A stretch of 64,000 nucleotides of DNA from contig NZ_WIAQ01000006.1 in assembly GCF_009466385.1 (NCBI RefSeq), positions 7,501 to 71,500 on the forward strand, given 5' to 3'. The notes beneath the pieces are model-generated. The model was not told where the DNA came from and did not search any database. It worked only from the letters and a program-made list of their open reading frames with translations. A program made the translations under genes and the position numbers. This document shows positions 1 through 9,612 of this stretch, piece after piece (positions within the stretch are counted from its first letter, which is position 1; every line of letters starts with the position of its first letter). This DNA comes from Peribacillus tepidiphilus. Its GTDB lineage: Bacteria > Bacillota > Bacilli > Bacillales > DSM-1321.

Positions 1-204
1 GATGAGTCTGAGGATATGGGATTCGAAGAGTATTTTGAAGGGGAAGGCGTAACGGTCGTAGAATGGGCACATCTTATTGAAGAGCAGCTTCCAAAGGAGC
101 GTTTAGCCATTCATTTATATCGATTATCGGATGTTGAACGGAAAATTGTATTTCACCCTGTTGGTGAACGGTATGTTTCATTATGTAAGGAGATTTTGTC
201 ATGA
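1..204 (+). CDS. tsaE: TsaE C-terminal part (tRNA t6A synthesis ATPase), 5' cut by window
   Basis: The frame is open from base 1 to a TGA at 202-204, so only the last 67 codons are visible. The end of the protein (EWAHLIEEQLP, then LAIHLYRL) matches the C-terminal part of TsaE (YdiB), the P-loop ATPase that works with TsaB and TsaD to make threonylcarbamoyl-adenosine at position 37 of ANN-decoding tRNAs. The Walker A segment lies outside the window. The stop overlaps the tsaB start (ATGA), so the genes are translationally coupled. Identity rests on this tail and on the tsaB-rimI-tsaD context. Confidence 0.88.
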   Translation, partial: DESEDMGFEEYFEGEGVTVVEWAHLIEEQLPKERLAIHLYRLSDVERKIVFHPVGERYVSLCKEILS

Positions 205-896
205 AGGTATTGGCGATAGATACTTCTAATTACACGCTAGGCGTTGCCTTGTTAGATGGAGAAAAGGTAATAGGGGAGTATATTACGAACCTTAAAAAAA
301 ACCATTCTGTCAGAGCAATGCCAGCAATTCAGCAGCTTATGACAGAATGTGAAGTAAACCCTAAGGAATTAAATAAGATTGTCGTGGCAAAAGGACCAGG
401 TTCTTACACTGGGGTTAGAATCGGAGTAACGATTGCTAAAACGTTGGCTTGGACGTTAAATATCCCGATAAGTGGTGTATCCAGCTTAGAGGTGATTGCT
501 GCACAAGGACGATTTTTTAATGGGCTCATCAGCCCGTTGTTTGATGGAAGAAGAGGACAAATCTATACCGGCTTGTATAAGGTTAGAAAAGATTCTGTGC
601 AGACTATACTCGAAGATCAAATTCTTCAGTCCACTGACTGGGCTGAAACACTTCGTAGCTATGATGAAAAGATTTTATTTATTGGGAACGACCTGCCTTT
701 GCATAAAGAAGTACTCCAGGATATTTTAAAGGAACAGGCTGAATTTGCGCCGCCGGTCTCTTTTAATCCAAGACCAAGTGAGTTGGCTTTTTTAGGTTTA
801 CATAAGCCCGACGAGGATGTACACACATTTGTGCCAAATTACGTTCGCCTTGCGGAAGCTGAGGCAAATTGGTTAAGTAAGCAAAAAGAGAAATAA
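201..896 (+). CDS. tsaB: TsaB, t6A complex scaffold protein
   Basis: 231 aa with the ASKHA-type N-terminus of TsaB: MKVLAIDTSNYTLGVAL at 1-17 and the family signature KGPGSYTGVRIGV near residues 64-76. TsaB is a degenerate paralogue of TsaD. It dimerises with TsaD and is needed for t6A formation on tRNA, but has no catalytic metal site of its own. Its ATG at 201 overlaps the tsaE stop, and rimI and tsaD follow in the same direction with short spacing, as in B. subtilis ydiB-ydiC-ydiD-ydiE. Length is normal for the family. Confidence 0.95.
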   Translation: MKVLAIDTSNYTLGVALLDGEKVIGEYITNLKKNHSVRAMPAIQQLMTECEVNPKELNKIVVAKGPGSYTGVRIGVTIAKTLAWTLNIPISGVSSLEVIAAQGRFFNGLISPLFDGRRGQIYTGLYKVRKDSVQTILEDQILQSTDWAETLRSYDEKILFIGNDLPLHKEVLQDILKEQAEFAPPVSFNPRPSELAFLGLHKPDEDVHTFVPNYVRLAEAEANWLSKQKEK

Positions 897-926
897 GATT
901 TTTATAAAGGGAATGGTAACGCCGAG

Positions 927-1379
927 ATGAGCCAAACGATGACGTTTCGCTTAATGACTGAAGATGATATTGATGAAGTTTTGGTATTAGAGAGAAGATC
1001 TTTTACTCTTCCATGGAGTCGGGAAGCTTTTTACAATGAACTAAACCATAATCAATACGCTCTTTATATTGTTTTAGAAGATGAAGGAAAGATTGTAGGA
1101 TATTGCGGTGCTTGGATAGTCATTGATGAAGCACATATAACGAATATAGCGATTCTTCCTGAATATAGAGGCAGACGTTTGGGTGAAGCTCTATTAAGAA
1201 AAATGATGGATATAGCTATTGAAAGAGGAGCTAAAGTAATGACATTAGAGGTACGTGTAAGTAATATCATTGCACAATCTCTTTATGAAAAATTAGGATT
1301 CCAAAAAGGAGGCATCCGAAAGCGTTATTATACAGATAATGGTGAGGATGCTCTAGTTATGTGGGTGAATTTACAGTGA
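927..1379 (+). CDS. rimI: RimI, ribosomal-protein-alanine N-acetyltransferase (GNAT)
   Basis: 150 aa GNAT acetyltransferase. The acetyl-CoA loop is visible as [12 protein letters not shown] (family pattern Q/RxxGxG/A) around residues 79-90. The characteristic RimI tail, LEVRVSN followed by YEKLGF and the [16 protein letters not shown] motif, occupies the last third. RimI acetylates the N-terminal alanine of ribosomal protein bS18 in enterobacteria; the Bacillus substrate is inferred. It lies between tsaB and tsaD and overlaps the likely tsaD GTG start by four bases. No strong Shine-Dalgarno precedes the ATG at 927, so a second ATG at 942 is possible. Confidence 0.93.
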   Translation: MSQTMTFRLMTEDDIDEVLVLERRSFTLPWSREAFYNELNHNQYALYIVLEDEGKIVGYCGAWIVIDEAHITNIAILPEYRGRRLGEALLRKMMDIAIERGAKVMTLEVRVSNIIAQSLYEKLGFQKGGIRKRYYTDNGEDALVMWVNLQ

Positions 1380-2392
1380 AGGAACAAATCATTTTAGGAA
1401 TTGAAACCAGTTGTGATGAAACGGCTGTAGCAGTTGTTAAGAATGGAAGAGAAATTCTTTCTAACGTTGTTGCCTCCCAAATCGAAAGTCATAAACGCTT
1501 CGGAGGTGTCGTTCCTGAAATTGCTTCACGACACCATGTGGAGCAAATTACGATTGTACTTGAAGAAGCTTTAAAACAAGCTGGAATATCTTATGATGAC
1601 ATTGATGCAATTGCTGTTACGGAAGGTCCGGGTTTAGTCGGAGCCTTGTTGATTGGTGTAAATGCTGCAAAAGCTATTTCTTTTGCCCACGGTATTCCGT
1701 TAGTAGGCGTTCATCATATTGCTGGCCATATTTATGCTAATCGTTTATTGACAGAATTAAAGTTCCCTTTGATTTCTCTTGTTGTATCAGGAGGACATAC
1801 AGAGCTTGTGTATATGGAGGAACATGGTTCGTTTAAAGTACTAGGCGAAACTAAAGATGATGCTGCTGGAGAAGCCTATGACAAGGTAGCTCGCACATTA
1901 GATCTTCCTTATCCTGGAGGACCTCATATTGATCGTCTTGCACATGAAGGAGAACCTACTATTCCATTGCCTCGTGCTTGGCTTGAAGAGGGATCATATG
2001 ATTTCAGTTTTAGTGGATTAAAGTCTGCAGTCATTAACACAATGCATAATGCAGTTCAACGTGGGGAGAACATAAATCCAGCAGATCTTGCTGCTAGCTT
2101 CCAGGAAAGTGTAGTAGATGTGCTTGTAACAAAAACTGTACAGGCCGCTCAGGAATATGATGTTAAGCAAGTATTGCTTGCAGGCGGAGTAGCTGCGAAC
2201 AAAGGACTTAGAACTAGATTGGAAGCTGCATTTCAGCCGCTATCTCACATAGAATTAGTTATTCCCCCATTAAAACTATGTACGGACAATGCTGCTATGA
2301 TTGCAGCAGCCGGTAGTATCCTGTTTGAAAAAGGGAAAAGAAGCGATTTAAAAATGAATGCAAATCCTGGTTTAGAATTAGAAACCGTATAG
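1376..2392 (+). CDS. tsaD: TsaD, tRNA N6-threonylcarbamoyltransferase
   Basis: TsaD (Gcp/YdiE) transfers the threonylcarbamoyl group from TC-AMP to A37 of tRNA. Visible family marks are [15 protein letters not shown] at the N-terminus, [20 protein letters not shown], the metal-binding [12 protein letters not shown], the phosphate-binding VSGGHTELV, and [10 protein letters not shown] near the C-terminus. The GTG at 1376 is chosen because it overlaps the rimI stop as GTGA and has GGGTGA about seven bases upstream. An ATG at 1361 is in frame, but it lies inside rimI with no ribosome-binding site. About 338 aa, normal for the family. Confidence 0.95.
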   Translation: MKEQIILGIETSCDETAVAVVKNGREILSNVVASQIESHKRFGGVVPEIASRHHVEQITIVLEEALKQAGISYDDIDAIAVTEGPGLVGALLIGVNAAKAISFAHGIPLVGVHHIAGHIYANRLLTELKFPLISLVVSGGHTELVYMEEHGSFKVLGETKDDAAGEAYDKVARTLDLPYPGGPHIDRLAHEGEPTIPLPRAWLEEGSYDFSFSGLKSAVINTMHNAVQRGENINPADLAASFQESVVDVLVTKTVQAAQEYDVKQVLLAGGVAANKGLRTRLEAAFQPLSHIELVIPPLKLCTDNAAMIAAAGSILFEKGKRSDLKMNANPGLELETV

Positions 2393-2399
2393 AATGAAC

Positions 2400-2439
2400 G
2401 AAGCTGAATCCAATTTGAGATTCAGCTTCATTTTTTTCT
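2400..2439 (+). terminator. Rho-independent terminator of the tsa operon
   Basis: An 11-bp perfect stem, GAAGCTGAATC paired with GATTCAGCTTC, has a short loop and is followed by ATTTTTTTCT. It starts eight bases after the tsaD stop. Confidence 0.9.
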
Positions 2440-2528
2440 AGCTTCAAGCACAAGCATAACCTTCTCCCTAGGAAGTCTTTAGGACTTTCTTCAGTGCAAT
2501 GCGTATACTTTCCACTTTTTTTTTGAAC

Positions 2529-2708
2529 TATTCCACAAATTATCCACATTTTTGTCAACAAGTTTGTCCTTAAATTTACGGTCTAAATTCTTCTTTTCCA
2601 CATTATCCACAAAAATTAATCCACTTTTCCACAGATTAAAGAGGTTATCCACATTTTTTAGAGAGATTAAAAAATAATTATCCACATAATATTATTAATT
2701 TTTCCACA
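2529..2708. repeat. DnaA-box cluster behind tsaD
   Basis: Within 180 AT-rich bases there are four perfect TTATCCACA boxes at 2540-2548, 2603-2611, 2645-2653 and 2678-2686. Three one-mismatch boxes (TTTTCCACA) lie at 2594-2602, 2625-2633 and 2700-2708, with a weaker TATTCCACA at 2529. All point the same way, and two are directly adjacent (2594/2603). TTATNCACA is the bacterial DnaA consensus. From memory, B. subtilis has oriC-proximal DnaA-box clusters outside oriC that titrate DnaA, one of them next to gcp (tsaD). The same role is inferred here. Confidence 0.85.
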
Positions 2709-2711
2709 ATT

Positions 2712-2738
2712 AAAAAAGGACCGCTAACAACGGTCCTT
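2712..2738 (-). terminator. Terminator for the ABC-F gene
   Basis: The stem AAGGACCG / CGGTCCTT has loop ctaacaa. On the minus strand it is followed by a run of T (bases 2717 down to 2712). It therefore ends leftward transcription of the ABC-F gene, about 200 bases past its stop codon, next to the DnaA-box cluster. Confidence 0.75.
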
Positions 2739-2937
2739 CAGACTGTTGACAAATACATCATTCTTTCGTCACGAATTCTGTCTAGCAACAGCGCCTAGCC
2801 AGTTTGCTTTCGATCTATTACGATGCTCATTACCGCCAAGGCTAACCCAGATCCTCGCACAAGTTCGTTCCTTGACTGACAGATGTTTTCAATCTGAATG
2901 TGCGAGAAATATAATTTGTCTTCAATCACAGGTCTTT
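2739..2937. other. Non-coding spacer, nothing recognised
   Basis: About 200 bases between the terminator at 2712-2738 and the stop of the ABC-F gene. A plus-strand frame of 67 codons crosses it, but it lacks a ribosome-binding site and has no protein-like composition. This is effectively the 3' untranslated region of the ABC-F transcript. Confidence 0.4.
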
Positions 2938-4857
2938 TTATTCTTCTAAATCCGCCCATTCTTCTAAATACTTTTCGAGTTCTTGATTTGCTAACTCTAA
3001 TTTTTTGTTGATTTCTGTTACTTTTTCATGGTCTTGAAATATATTAGGATCACAGAGTAATGTATTTAATTCGCTGATTTCTGTTTCAAGCTTTTCCATC
3101 GCCTTTTCAATTTCTTCGATTCTTCTTAGTCTTTGACGTTCAGCTTTTTTGGCTTCTTTGTCGATTTGGTAGCCGCTTTTTTCAGGTAGGTTTTGAGTTT
3201 CTGTAGATTTTTGCGCAGCTTCTAATTCTCTTAATTCAAATCGCTCCTGCTTTTTTTGAACAAAATAATCGTAATCCCCTAAGAATTCCTCTGCCCCATC
3301 TTTGGAAAGTTCAATCACTTTTGTTGCAATTCGATTAATAAAGTACCGGTCATGAGAAACAAATAATAAAGTTCCTGGATAATCAATCAAGGCGTTTTCC
3401 AGTACAATTTTGCTATCTAAATCTAAGTGGTTGGTAGGCTCATCGAGAATTAAAAAATTAGCTTTCTGCATCATAAGTTTTGCTAAGGCCAGACGTGCTT
3501 TTTCTCCACCACTTAAAGAGGACACAGTCTTTAAAACATCATCTCCAGAAAATAAGAAATTACCTAGAATTGTGCGGATTTCCTTTTCTGTTTTAAGAGG
3601 ATAATCATCCCACAATTCGTTTAAAACGCGTTTATTTGAAACAAGATTTGCTTGTTCTTGATCGTAGTAGCCTACTGTAACATTTGTACCGAATTGAATG
3701 GAGCCTGCCAAAACGGGTAGTTTTTTTATTAAGGTTTTTAGCAACGTCGATTTTCCAACTCCATTTGGTCCTACTAACGCAATGCTTTCCCCTCTTGTAA
3801 TACGCATGGAAATGTTTTTTGAAATAGGATTTCCGTTATACCCGATGGCTAAGTCATGTATGTTCAATACTTCATTTCCGCTTTGTCGATCAATTTCAAA
3901 AGAGAAAGATGCGGATTTTTCATCACCAATAGGCCTGTCCATCACGTGCATTTTTTCAAGCTGCTTTCTCCTGCTTTGTGCACGTTTGGTGGTAGAAGCT
4001 CGAGCAATATTACGTTGAATAAAATCTTTTAGCTTCTCAATCTCTTCTTGCTGCTTTTCGTAGAGCTTCATTTCCCGCTCGAAGTCTTCCGCTTTTCGAA
4101 CCAAGTAATCACTGTAATTGCCATAGTATTTTTTGATAGAGTTTCTGGTCATTTCATATACTTGGTTGATCACTTTATCCATGAAATAGCGGTCATGGGA
4201 AACAATAAATACAGCTCCTTTATAGCCTTGCAAATATTGTTCCAGCCATGTGAGCGTTTCGATATCAAGATGGTTTGTAGGTTCATCCAGAATCAAGAGA
4301 TCTGGCTGGGATAATAACAATTTCCCTAGGGCAAGACGCGTTTTTTGTCCACCACTCAAAGTAGAGATTTGCGTATTGTAATCAAAGTTAGAAAATTGAA
4401 GCCCGTGAAGAACTGAGCGAATGTCTGCTTCATATTGATAGCCGCCCATTTCTTTAAAACGAAGCTGCAGTTCATCATATTCTCTTAGAACCTTTTTGTA
4501 GAAATCTTCGTTTTCGAAGGTTTCTGGTTTAGACATTATTTCTTCTAAACTGCGCAGCTTTTTTTCAAGAGCCATTACAGGGGAGAACACCGTAAGCATC
4601 TCATCCCAAATCGATAATTGCGATTCGAGACCTGTGTCTTGGGCAAGGTAACCAATCGTAACATCTTTAGGCTTAATAATTTCACCGTCATCATAAGATA
4701 ATTGTCCAGCAATGATTTTTAGTAACGTAGATTTTCCGGCACCATTTCTTCCGACTAAACCGATGCGATCTCTATTTTGTATTTCTAACTTTATATTTGA
4801 AAAAATGAGTTCTGCCCCATAATATTTAGAAAGACCATTCACTTGAAGTAAGATCAT
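2938..4857 (-). CDS. ydiF: ABC-F family ATP-binding protein (YdiF type)
   Basis: About 639 aa with two ABC ATPase domains and no membrane segment, typical of the ABC-F class that binds ribosomes. Domain 1 has Walker A GRNGAGKSTLLK, signature LSGGQKTRLALGKLL and Walker B LLILDEPTNHLD. A charged linker follows (PtIM region, about 240-320), then domain 2 with GPNGVGKSTLLK, LSGGEKARLALAKLM and FLILDEPTNHLD. The C-terminus is a coiled coil (about 550-639). The start at 4857 (MILLQVNGLSKYYG) is preceded by GAGGTG. An upstream extension to 4917 is not convincing. Position beside tsaD and moaC matches B. subtilis ydiF. Confidence 0.93.
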   Translation of the reverse strand: MILLQVNGLSKYYGAELIFSNIKLEIQNRDRIGLVGRNGAGKSTLLKIIAGQLSYDDGEIIKPKDVTIGYLAQDTGLESQLSIWDEMLTVFSPVMALEKKLRSLEEIMSKPETFENEDFYKKVLREYDELQLRFKEMGGYQYEADIRSVLHGLQFSNFDYNTQISTLSGGQKTRLALGKLLLSQPDLLILDEPTNHLDIETLTWLEQYLQGYKGAVFIVSHDRYFMDKVINQVYEMTRNSIKKYYGNYSDYLVRKAEDFEREMKLYEKQQEEIEKLKDFIQRNIARASTTKRAQSRRKQLEKMHVMDRPIGDEKSASFSFEIDRQSGNEVLNIHDLAIGYNGNPISKNISMRITRGESIALVGPNGVGKSTLLKTLIKKLPVLAGSIQFGTNVTVGYYDQEQANLVSNKRVLNELWDDYPLKTEKEIRTILGNFLFSGDDVLKTVSSLSGGEKARLALAKLMMQKANFLILDEPTNHLDLDSKIVLENALIDYPGTLLFVSHDRYFINRIATKVIELSKDGAEEFLGDYDYFVQKKQERFELRELEAAQKSTETQNLPEKSGYQIDKEAKKAERQRLRRIEEIEKAMEKLETEISELNTLLCDPNIFQDHEKVTEINKKLELANQELEKYLEEWADLEE

Positions 4858-5011
4858 TGTTTTTTCACCTCTATTACATAGTGTTAGTGTAAACGAAAGA
4901 AAAGGGACGAGCAACAAAGGTGTTCGGAGATTTTACAATAGCCTTATTTTGTGAAATTTCGAACACAAAATATGAAAAATAGTGTATTATCAAAAGGAGG
5001 GGTGTATAGAT

Positions 5012-5521
5012 ATGGGTGAATTTTCTCATTTTAATGATGCGGGAAGAGCAAGAATGGTGGATGTTAGTCATAAGCCTGAAACGGTGAGAACAGCCATTGC
5101 TCAATCAAGTATTTTAGTTAATGAAGAAATCTATCATAAAATTACGAACCATGAGATGAAGAAGGGCGATGTTTTATCTGTTGCTCAAATTGCCGGTATT
5201 ATGGCTTGCAAAAATACCTCTTCGATCATACCAATGTGTCATCCTATTCCAATTCATGGAGTAGATATATCTTTTGATTGGAAGACGGAAGAAGAGAATT
5301 ATCGACTTATCATAACTGTAACAGTGAAAACAAAAGGGTCGACCGGAGTGGAAATGGAAGCGTTAACAGGAGCCTCTGCTGCAGCTTTGACCGTGTATGA
5401 TATGTGTAAAGCCGTTGATAAAGGAATGATTATTGGAGAGACGTATCTGGTGAAAAAAACAGGCGGAGTTTCAAGTCCTGATTACGATAGACAGCTTAAC
5501 CAAGTAGATGGAGGGGAATAG
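5012..5521 (+). CDS. moaC: MoaC, cyclic pyranopterin monophosphate synthase
   Basis: 169 aa. MoaC converts the MoaA product to cyclic pyranopterin monophosphate in molybdenum cofactor synthesis. Family motifs are visible: [14 protein letters not shown] at the N-terminus, [21 protein letters not shown] in the middle (active-site Lys and His region), [15 protein letters not shown], and [13 protein letters not shown] near the end. The ATG at 5012 follows AAAGGAGGGG at a good distance; an earlier in-frame ATG at 4982 does not. Transcribed divergently from the ABC-F gene. rex starts directly after its stop. Confidence 0.96.
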   Translation: MGEFSHFNDAGRARMVDVSHKPETVRTAIAQSSILVNEEIYHKITNHEMKKGDVLSVAQIAGIMACKNTSSIIPMCHPIPIHGVDISFDWKTEEENYRLIITVTVKTKGSTGVEMEALTGASAAALTVYDMCKAVDKGMIIGETYLVKKTGGVSSPDYDRQLNQVDGGE

Positions 5522-5522
5522 C

Positions 5523-6200
5523 ATGTCACAAGAACAAATGAAAATCCCACAGGCAACAGCAAAACGACTGCCCCTATATTATCGATTTTTGAAAAACCTT
5601 CACTCTTCGGGAAAGCAAAGAGTCTCTTCTGCAGAATTGAGTGAAGCGGTAAAGGTTGATTCAGCGACGATTCGAAGAGATTTTTCTTATTTTGGAGCAT
5701 TAGGGAAAAAGGGGTATGGATATAACGTAAACTATTTATTATCCTTTTTCAGAAAAACACTTGATCAAGACGAATTAACGAAAGTAGCGTTAATCGGAGT
5801 AGGGAATTTAGGTACAGCCTTTTTAAATTATAATTTTTTAAAAAACAATAATACAAAAATTGAACTAGCATTTGATGTCGATGAAAATAAGGTTGGAACA
5901 AAAATTGGGGATGTTCCTATTTTTCATATGGAGCAAATTGAAGAAAAGCTGCGTGAGGAAAATGTAAACGTCGCTATTTTAACAGTTCCTGCACACGTTG
6001 CCCAAACCATTACGGATCGTCTCGTAAACGCAGATGTAAAAGGTATTTTGAATTTCACACCCGCTCGTTTAAATGTACCACCTACTATCCGGGTGCATCA
6101 TATTGACTTAGCGGTTGAATTGCAATCATTAGTGTATTTCTTAAAGCATTATCCAATTAATGTAGAAAATGAAGAAGAAGAGGGTATGGTAAATCCTTAA
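5523..6200 (+). CDS. rex: Rex, NADH/NAD+-sensing transcriptional repressor
   Basis: 225 aa. The N-terminal winged helix (about 1-80) carries [13 protein letters not shown] and [35 protein letters not shown]. The Rossmann fold (about 90-210) carries [12 protein letters not shown]. Rex releases operators of fermentative and respiratory genes when NADH rises. The ATG at 5523 has GGAGGGG upstream, overlapping the moaC end. moaC-rex adjacency matches B. subtilis. A strong hairpin follows. In B. subtilis the tatAy-tatCy pair comes next; here it is absent. Confidence 0.95.
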   Translation: MSQEQMKIPQATAKRLPLYYRFLKNLHSSGKQRVSSAELSEAVKVDSATIRRDFSYFGALGKKGYGYNVNYLLSFFRKTLDQDELTKVALIGVGNLGTAFLNYNFLKNNNTKIELAFDVDENKVGTKIGDVPIFHMEQIEEKLREENVNVAILTVPAHVAQTITDRLVNADVKGILNFTPARLNVPPTIRVHHIDLAVELQSLVYFLKHYPINVENEEEEGMVNP

Positions 6201-6223
6201 GGTTTATCATCTTTATGAAATAA

Positions 6224-6275
6224 AAAAAGAGGTTTACCCGTCGGTCAAAACGGACCTTGGGTTACCTCTTTTACT
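6224..6275. terminator. Bidirectional terminator between rex and ydiK
   Basis: AAAAGAGGTTTACCC pairs with GGGTTACCTCTTTT with one irregularity, enclosing a 19-base loop that itself folds (GGTC / GACC). A-rich sequence on the left and T-rich on the right let it serve both rex (+) and ydiK (-). Confidence 0.8.
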
Positions 6276-6477
6276 TTTTCTTGTGTATGGCTTTTATTTT
6301 AAAATGAAGAAGAATCATTCTAATACCAGAACCGAAGTCAAGTGTAGCTAAAAAAATCAACAAAAAGGAAAAGAAATTCCAGCCGTCTTCAGATACGTTC
6401 TGTACGGCAAAAACGGTAAATAAAATCCCCAAAATGAAGTAAATAATCCCAGTTGTTAAGGGTGATTGACGTCTCAT
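6271..6477 (-). CDS. ydiK: YdiK family small membrane protein
   Basis: 68 aa with two hydrophobic segments (about 7-24 and 32-56) and a basic tail (KIKAIHKKK). It resembles the YdiK family (DUF4305), found beside ydiL in Bacillus. Its start overlaps the ydiL stop by four bases (ATGA), so the two form one leftward operon that ends in the hairpin at 6224-6275. Function unknown. Confidence 0.8.
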   Translation of the reverse strand: MRRQSPLTTGIIYFILGILFTVFAVQNVSEDGWNFFSFLLIFLATLDFGSGIRMILLHFKIKAIHKKK

Positions 6478-7223
6478 AGTATGCCTCCAATAAAACGAAA
6501 GATAAAAAGATGTGCTCCTTGTTCCATATTCTGTAAATACCTCTCGATGTCTTCCCTGTAAATTTGTAAAATGACTACTAATGTGTTCATAGCCATGTGA
6601 GCAAAGATTGGGACAAGGATTCTTTTTGTCCTTACATATAGAAAAGCAAACACTAATCCCATAGAGGTATATAAAAGAATGTGAATTGGCTCAAAATGAG
6701 CAAAACCGAATAGGACAGAGCTGATAATAGCAGCAAAGAAAAAGTTCATTCGTTTGTATAATTCTCCAAAAATAATTTTTCTAAAAACGATCTCTTCCAA
6801 TATCGGGCCAACAATAGAACTTACTAATACTACCATTGGAACGGTTTCTATTAATGAAATGATTCGTTGTGTATTCTCTGACCCCGGTTCGATACCAATG
6901 GACTTTTCTAACATGGCTACAAAAGCTTGTGCATACATGGCAATGAAAACTCCTCCAATGGCCCATAGTACCGAAGCAAAAACTGAAGCTTTTCCAGAGC
7001 GTTGTAAAAAAGATTCTTTTATATCTTTGCGTAAGAAAAATAAGATGAGAAAAAGAGTTACAAGAAAACTGAAAACAATCCAATATGCGCCTGATTTTAC
7101 CTGAAGATCTTCACCCTGAAAGCCCAGTGAATGACCGATCAACATAAAAATAGGTATGCCAATAATGCTTGTAAGCTGCATTGCTATGTATGCAATAATA
7201 ATAAACCAATATTCTTTCTTCAA
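6474..7223 (-). CDS. ydiL: CPBP family intramembrane glutamic endopeptidase (YdiL)
   Basis: 249 aa polytopic membrane protein. The three CPBP/Abi motifs are present: EEIVFRKIIFGELY (EExxxR) near residue 144, FGFAHFEP (FxxxH) near 170 and AHMAMNTLV (HxxxN) near 209. The family includes Rce1-type prenyl-protein proteases and bacteriocin-immunity proteins. The substrate here is unknown. Upstream of groES and divergent from it; ydiK follows. Confidence 0.9.
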   Translation of the reverse strand: MKKEYWFIIIAYIAMQLTSIIGIPIFMLIGHSLGFQGEDLQVKSGAYWIVFSFLVTLFLILFFLRKDIKESFLQRSGKASVFASVLWAIGGVFIAMYAQAFVAMLEKSIGIEPGSENTQRIISLIETVPMVVLVSSIVGPILEEIVFRKIIFGELYKRMNFFFAAIISSVLFGFAHFEPIHILLYTSMGLVFAFLYVRTKRILVPIFAHMAMNTLVVILQIYREDIERYLQNMEQGAHLFIFRFIGGIL

Positions 7224-7450
7224 AAATGGTCTCTCCTTTAGGACTTATGTAAACATAACGACACTTCTAAAACATAATTCTATATAGGTCTAAGGCTTAA
7301 CATTCTCTATTGTACTGTTTATCTGAAGGGTGTTCAAATGAAAGTGTATCATAGAAAAAATACGATTTTTTTTTGTAAAAAAGGATAATACAAGCAATAA
7401 TGTATATAATGTTAAAGGTTAAACCCTGAAGGAAAAATTTTTAATTAAAT
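7224..7450. other. Divergent ydiL/groES intergenic region
   Basis: About 230 AT-rich bases upstream of the groES promoter. The leftward promoter of ydiL-ydiK should lie here. I see no riboswitch, tRNA or repeat. Confidence 0.4.
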
Positions 7451-7452
7451 AC

Positions 7453-7481
7453 TTGCAAAAAGAGTCAGATTTATTTATTAT
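7453..7481 (+). promoter_or_regulatory. Sigma-A promoter of groES-groEL
   Basis: TTGCAA at 7453-7458 and TATTAT at 7476-7481 are separated by 17 bases and lie just upstream of the CIRCE operator. TATAAT at 7479-7484 is an overlapping -10 alternative with a 20-base spacer. Confidence 0.7.
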
Positions 7482-7491
7482 AATAACTGTG

Positions 7492-7518
7492 TTAGCACTC
7501 AACAGAGATGAGTGCTAA
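7492..7518 (+). promoter_or_regulatory. CIRCE operator (HrcA binding site)
   Basis: A perfect inverted repeat, TTAGCACTC and GAGTGCTAA, separated by nine bases. This is the canonical CIRCE element. It sits between the promoter and the groES start, so HrcA should repress the operon until heat shock draws HrcA away from GroEL. Confidence 0.97.
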
Positions 7519-7559
7519 TATATAAAAATTTGGAATATTTATTGAGGAGGTTGTTTGAC

Positions 7560-7844
7560 TTGTTAAAACCATTAGGTGATCGCGTTGTTATTGAGCTAGT
7601 TCAATCTGAAGAAAAAACTGCTAGCGGTATTGTTTTACCGGACACAGCTAAGGAAAAGCCTCAAGAAGGTAAAGTAGTTGCCGTTGGTACAGGACGTGTG
7701 CTTGACAACGGTGAACGTGTAGCTTTAGAGGTTAATGTTGGCGATCGTATTATCTTCTCAAAATATGCTGGTACTGAAGTGAAATACGAAGGTACTGAAT
7801 ACTTAATCTTACGTGAAAGCGACATTTTAGCGGTTATCGGCTAA
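7560..7844 (+). CDS. groES: GroES co-chaperonin
   Basis: 94 aa: [15 protein letters not shown] at the start, the mobile loop [11 protein letters not shown], and [15 protein letters not shown] at the end. It forms the heptameric lid of the GroEL folding chamber. The start is TTG at 7560, nine bases after GAGGAGG. The longer in-frame reading from 7512 would start inside the CIRCE element and adds residues not found in GroES. Operon with groEL, controlled by CIRCE. Confidence 0.97.
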   Translation: MLKPLGDRVVIELVQSEEKTASGIVLPDTAKEKPQEGKVVAVGTGRVLDNGERVALEVNVGDRIIFSKYAGTEVKYEGTEYLILRESDILAVIG

Positions 7845-7865
7845 AATTTTATACTTAAAAAATAG

Positions 7866-9539
<1,674 letters not shown>

Positions 9540-9574
9540 TTTCGACGAAAAAACCTTAATATATCAAGGTTTTC

Positions 9575-9605
9575 AAAAAGGCACCAAAAATTTTGGTGCC
9601 TTTTT
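9575..9605. terminator. Palindromic terminator between groEL and the integrase gene
   Basis: GGCACCAAAA and TTTTGGTGCC form a perfect palindromic stem flanked by A5 and T5, so it works on both strands. It is phage DNA that now ends groEL transcription from the left and integrase transcription from the right. A smaller hairpin (AAAACCTT / AAGGTTTT) lies at 9550-9573. Confidence 0.88.
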
Positions 9606-9612
9606 GGTGCCA

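Noticed and set aside
2746-2949. 67-codon plus-strand frame next to the DnaA-box cluster
   Set aside because: No ribosome-binding site, no protein-like pattern, and it runs into the end of the opposite ABC-F gene.
4858-5104. Minus-strand frame across the moaC start and its upstream spacer
   Set aside because: It overlaps the strongly supported moaC start and has no ribosome-binding site or family pattern.
9575-9605. Attachment site core at the GGTGCC palindrome
   Set aside because: The true core shared with the other end in matching position is the 18-bp groEL end; the palindrome is better explained as terminator and possible arm site.
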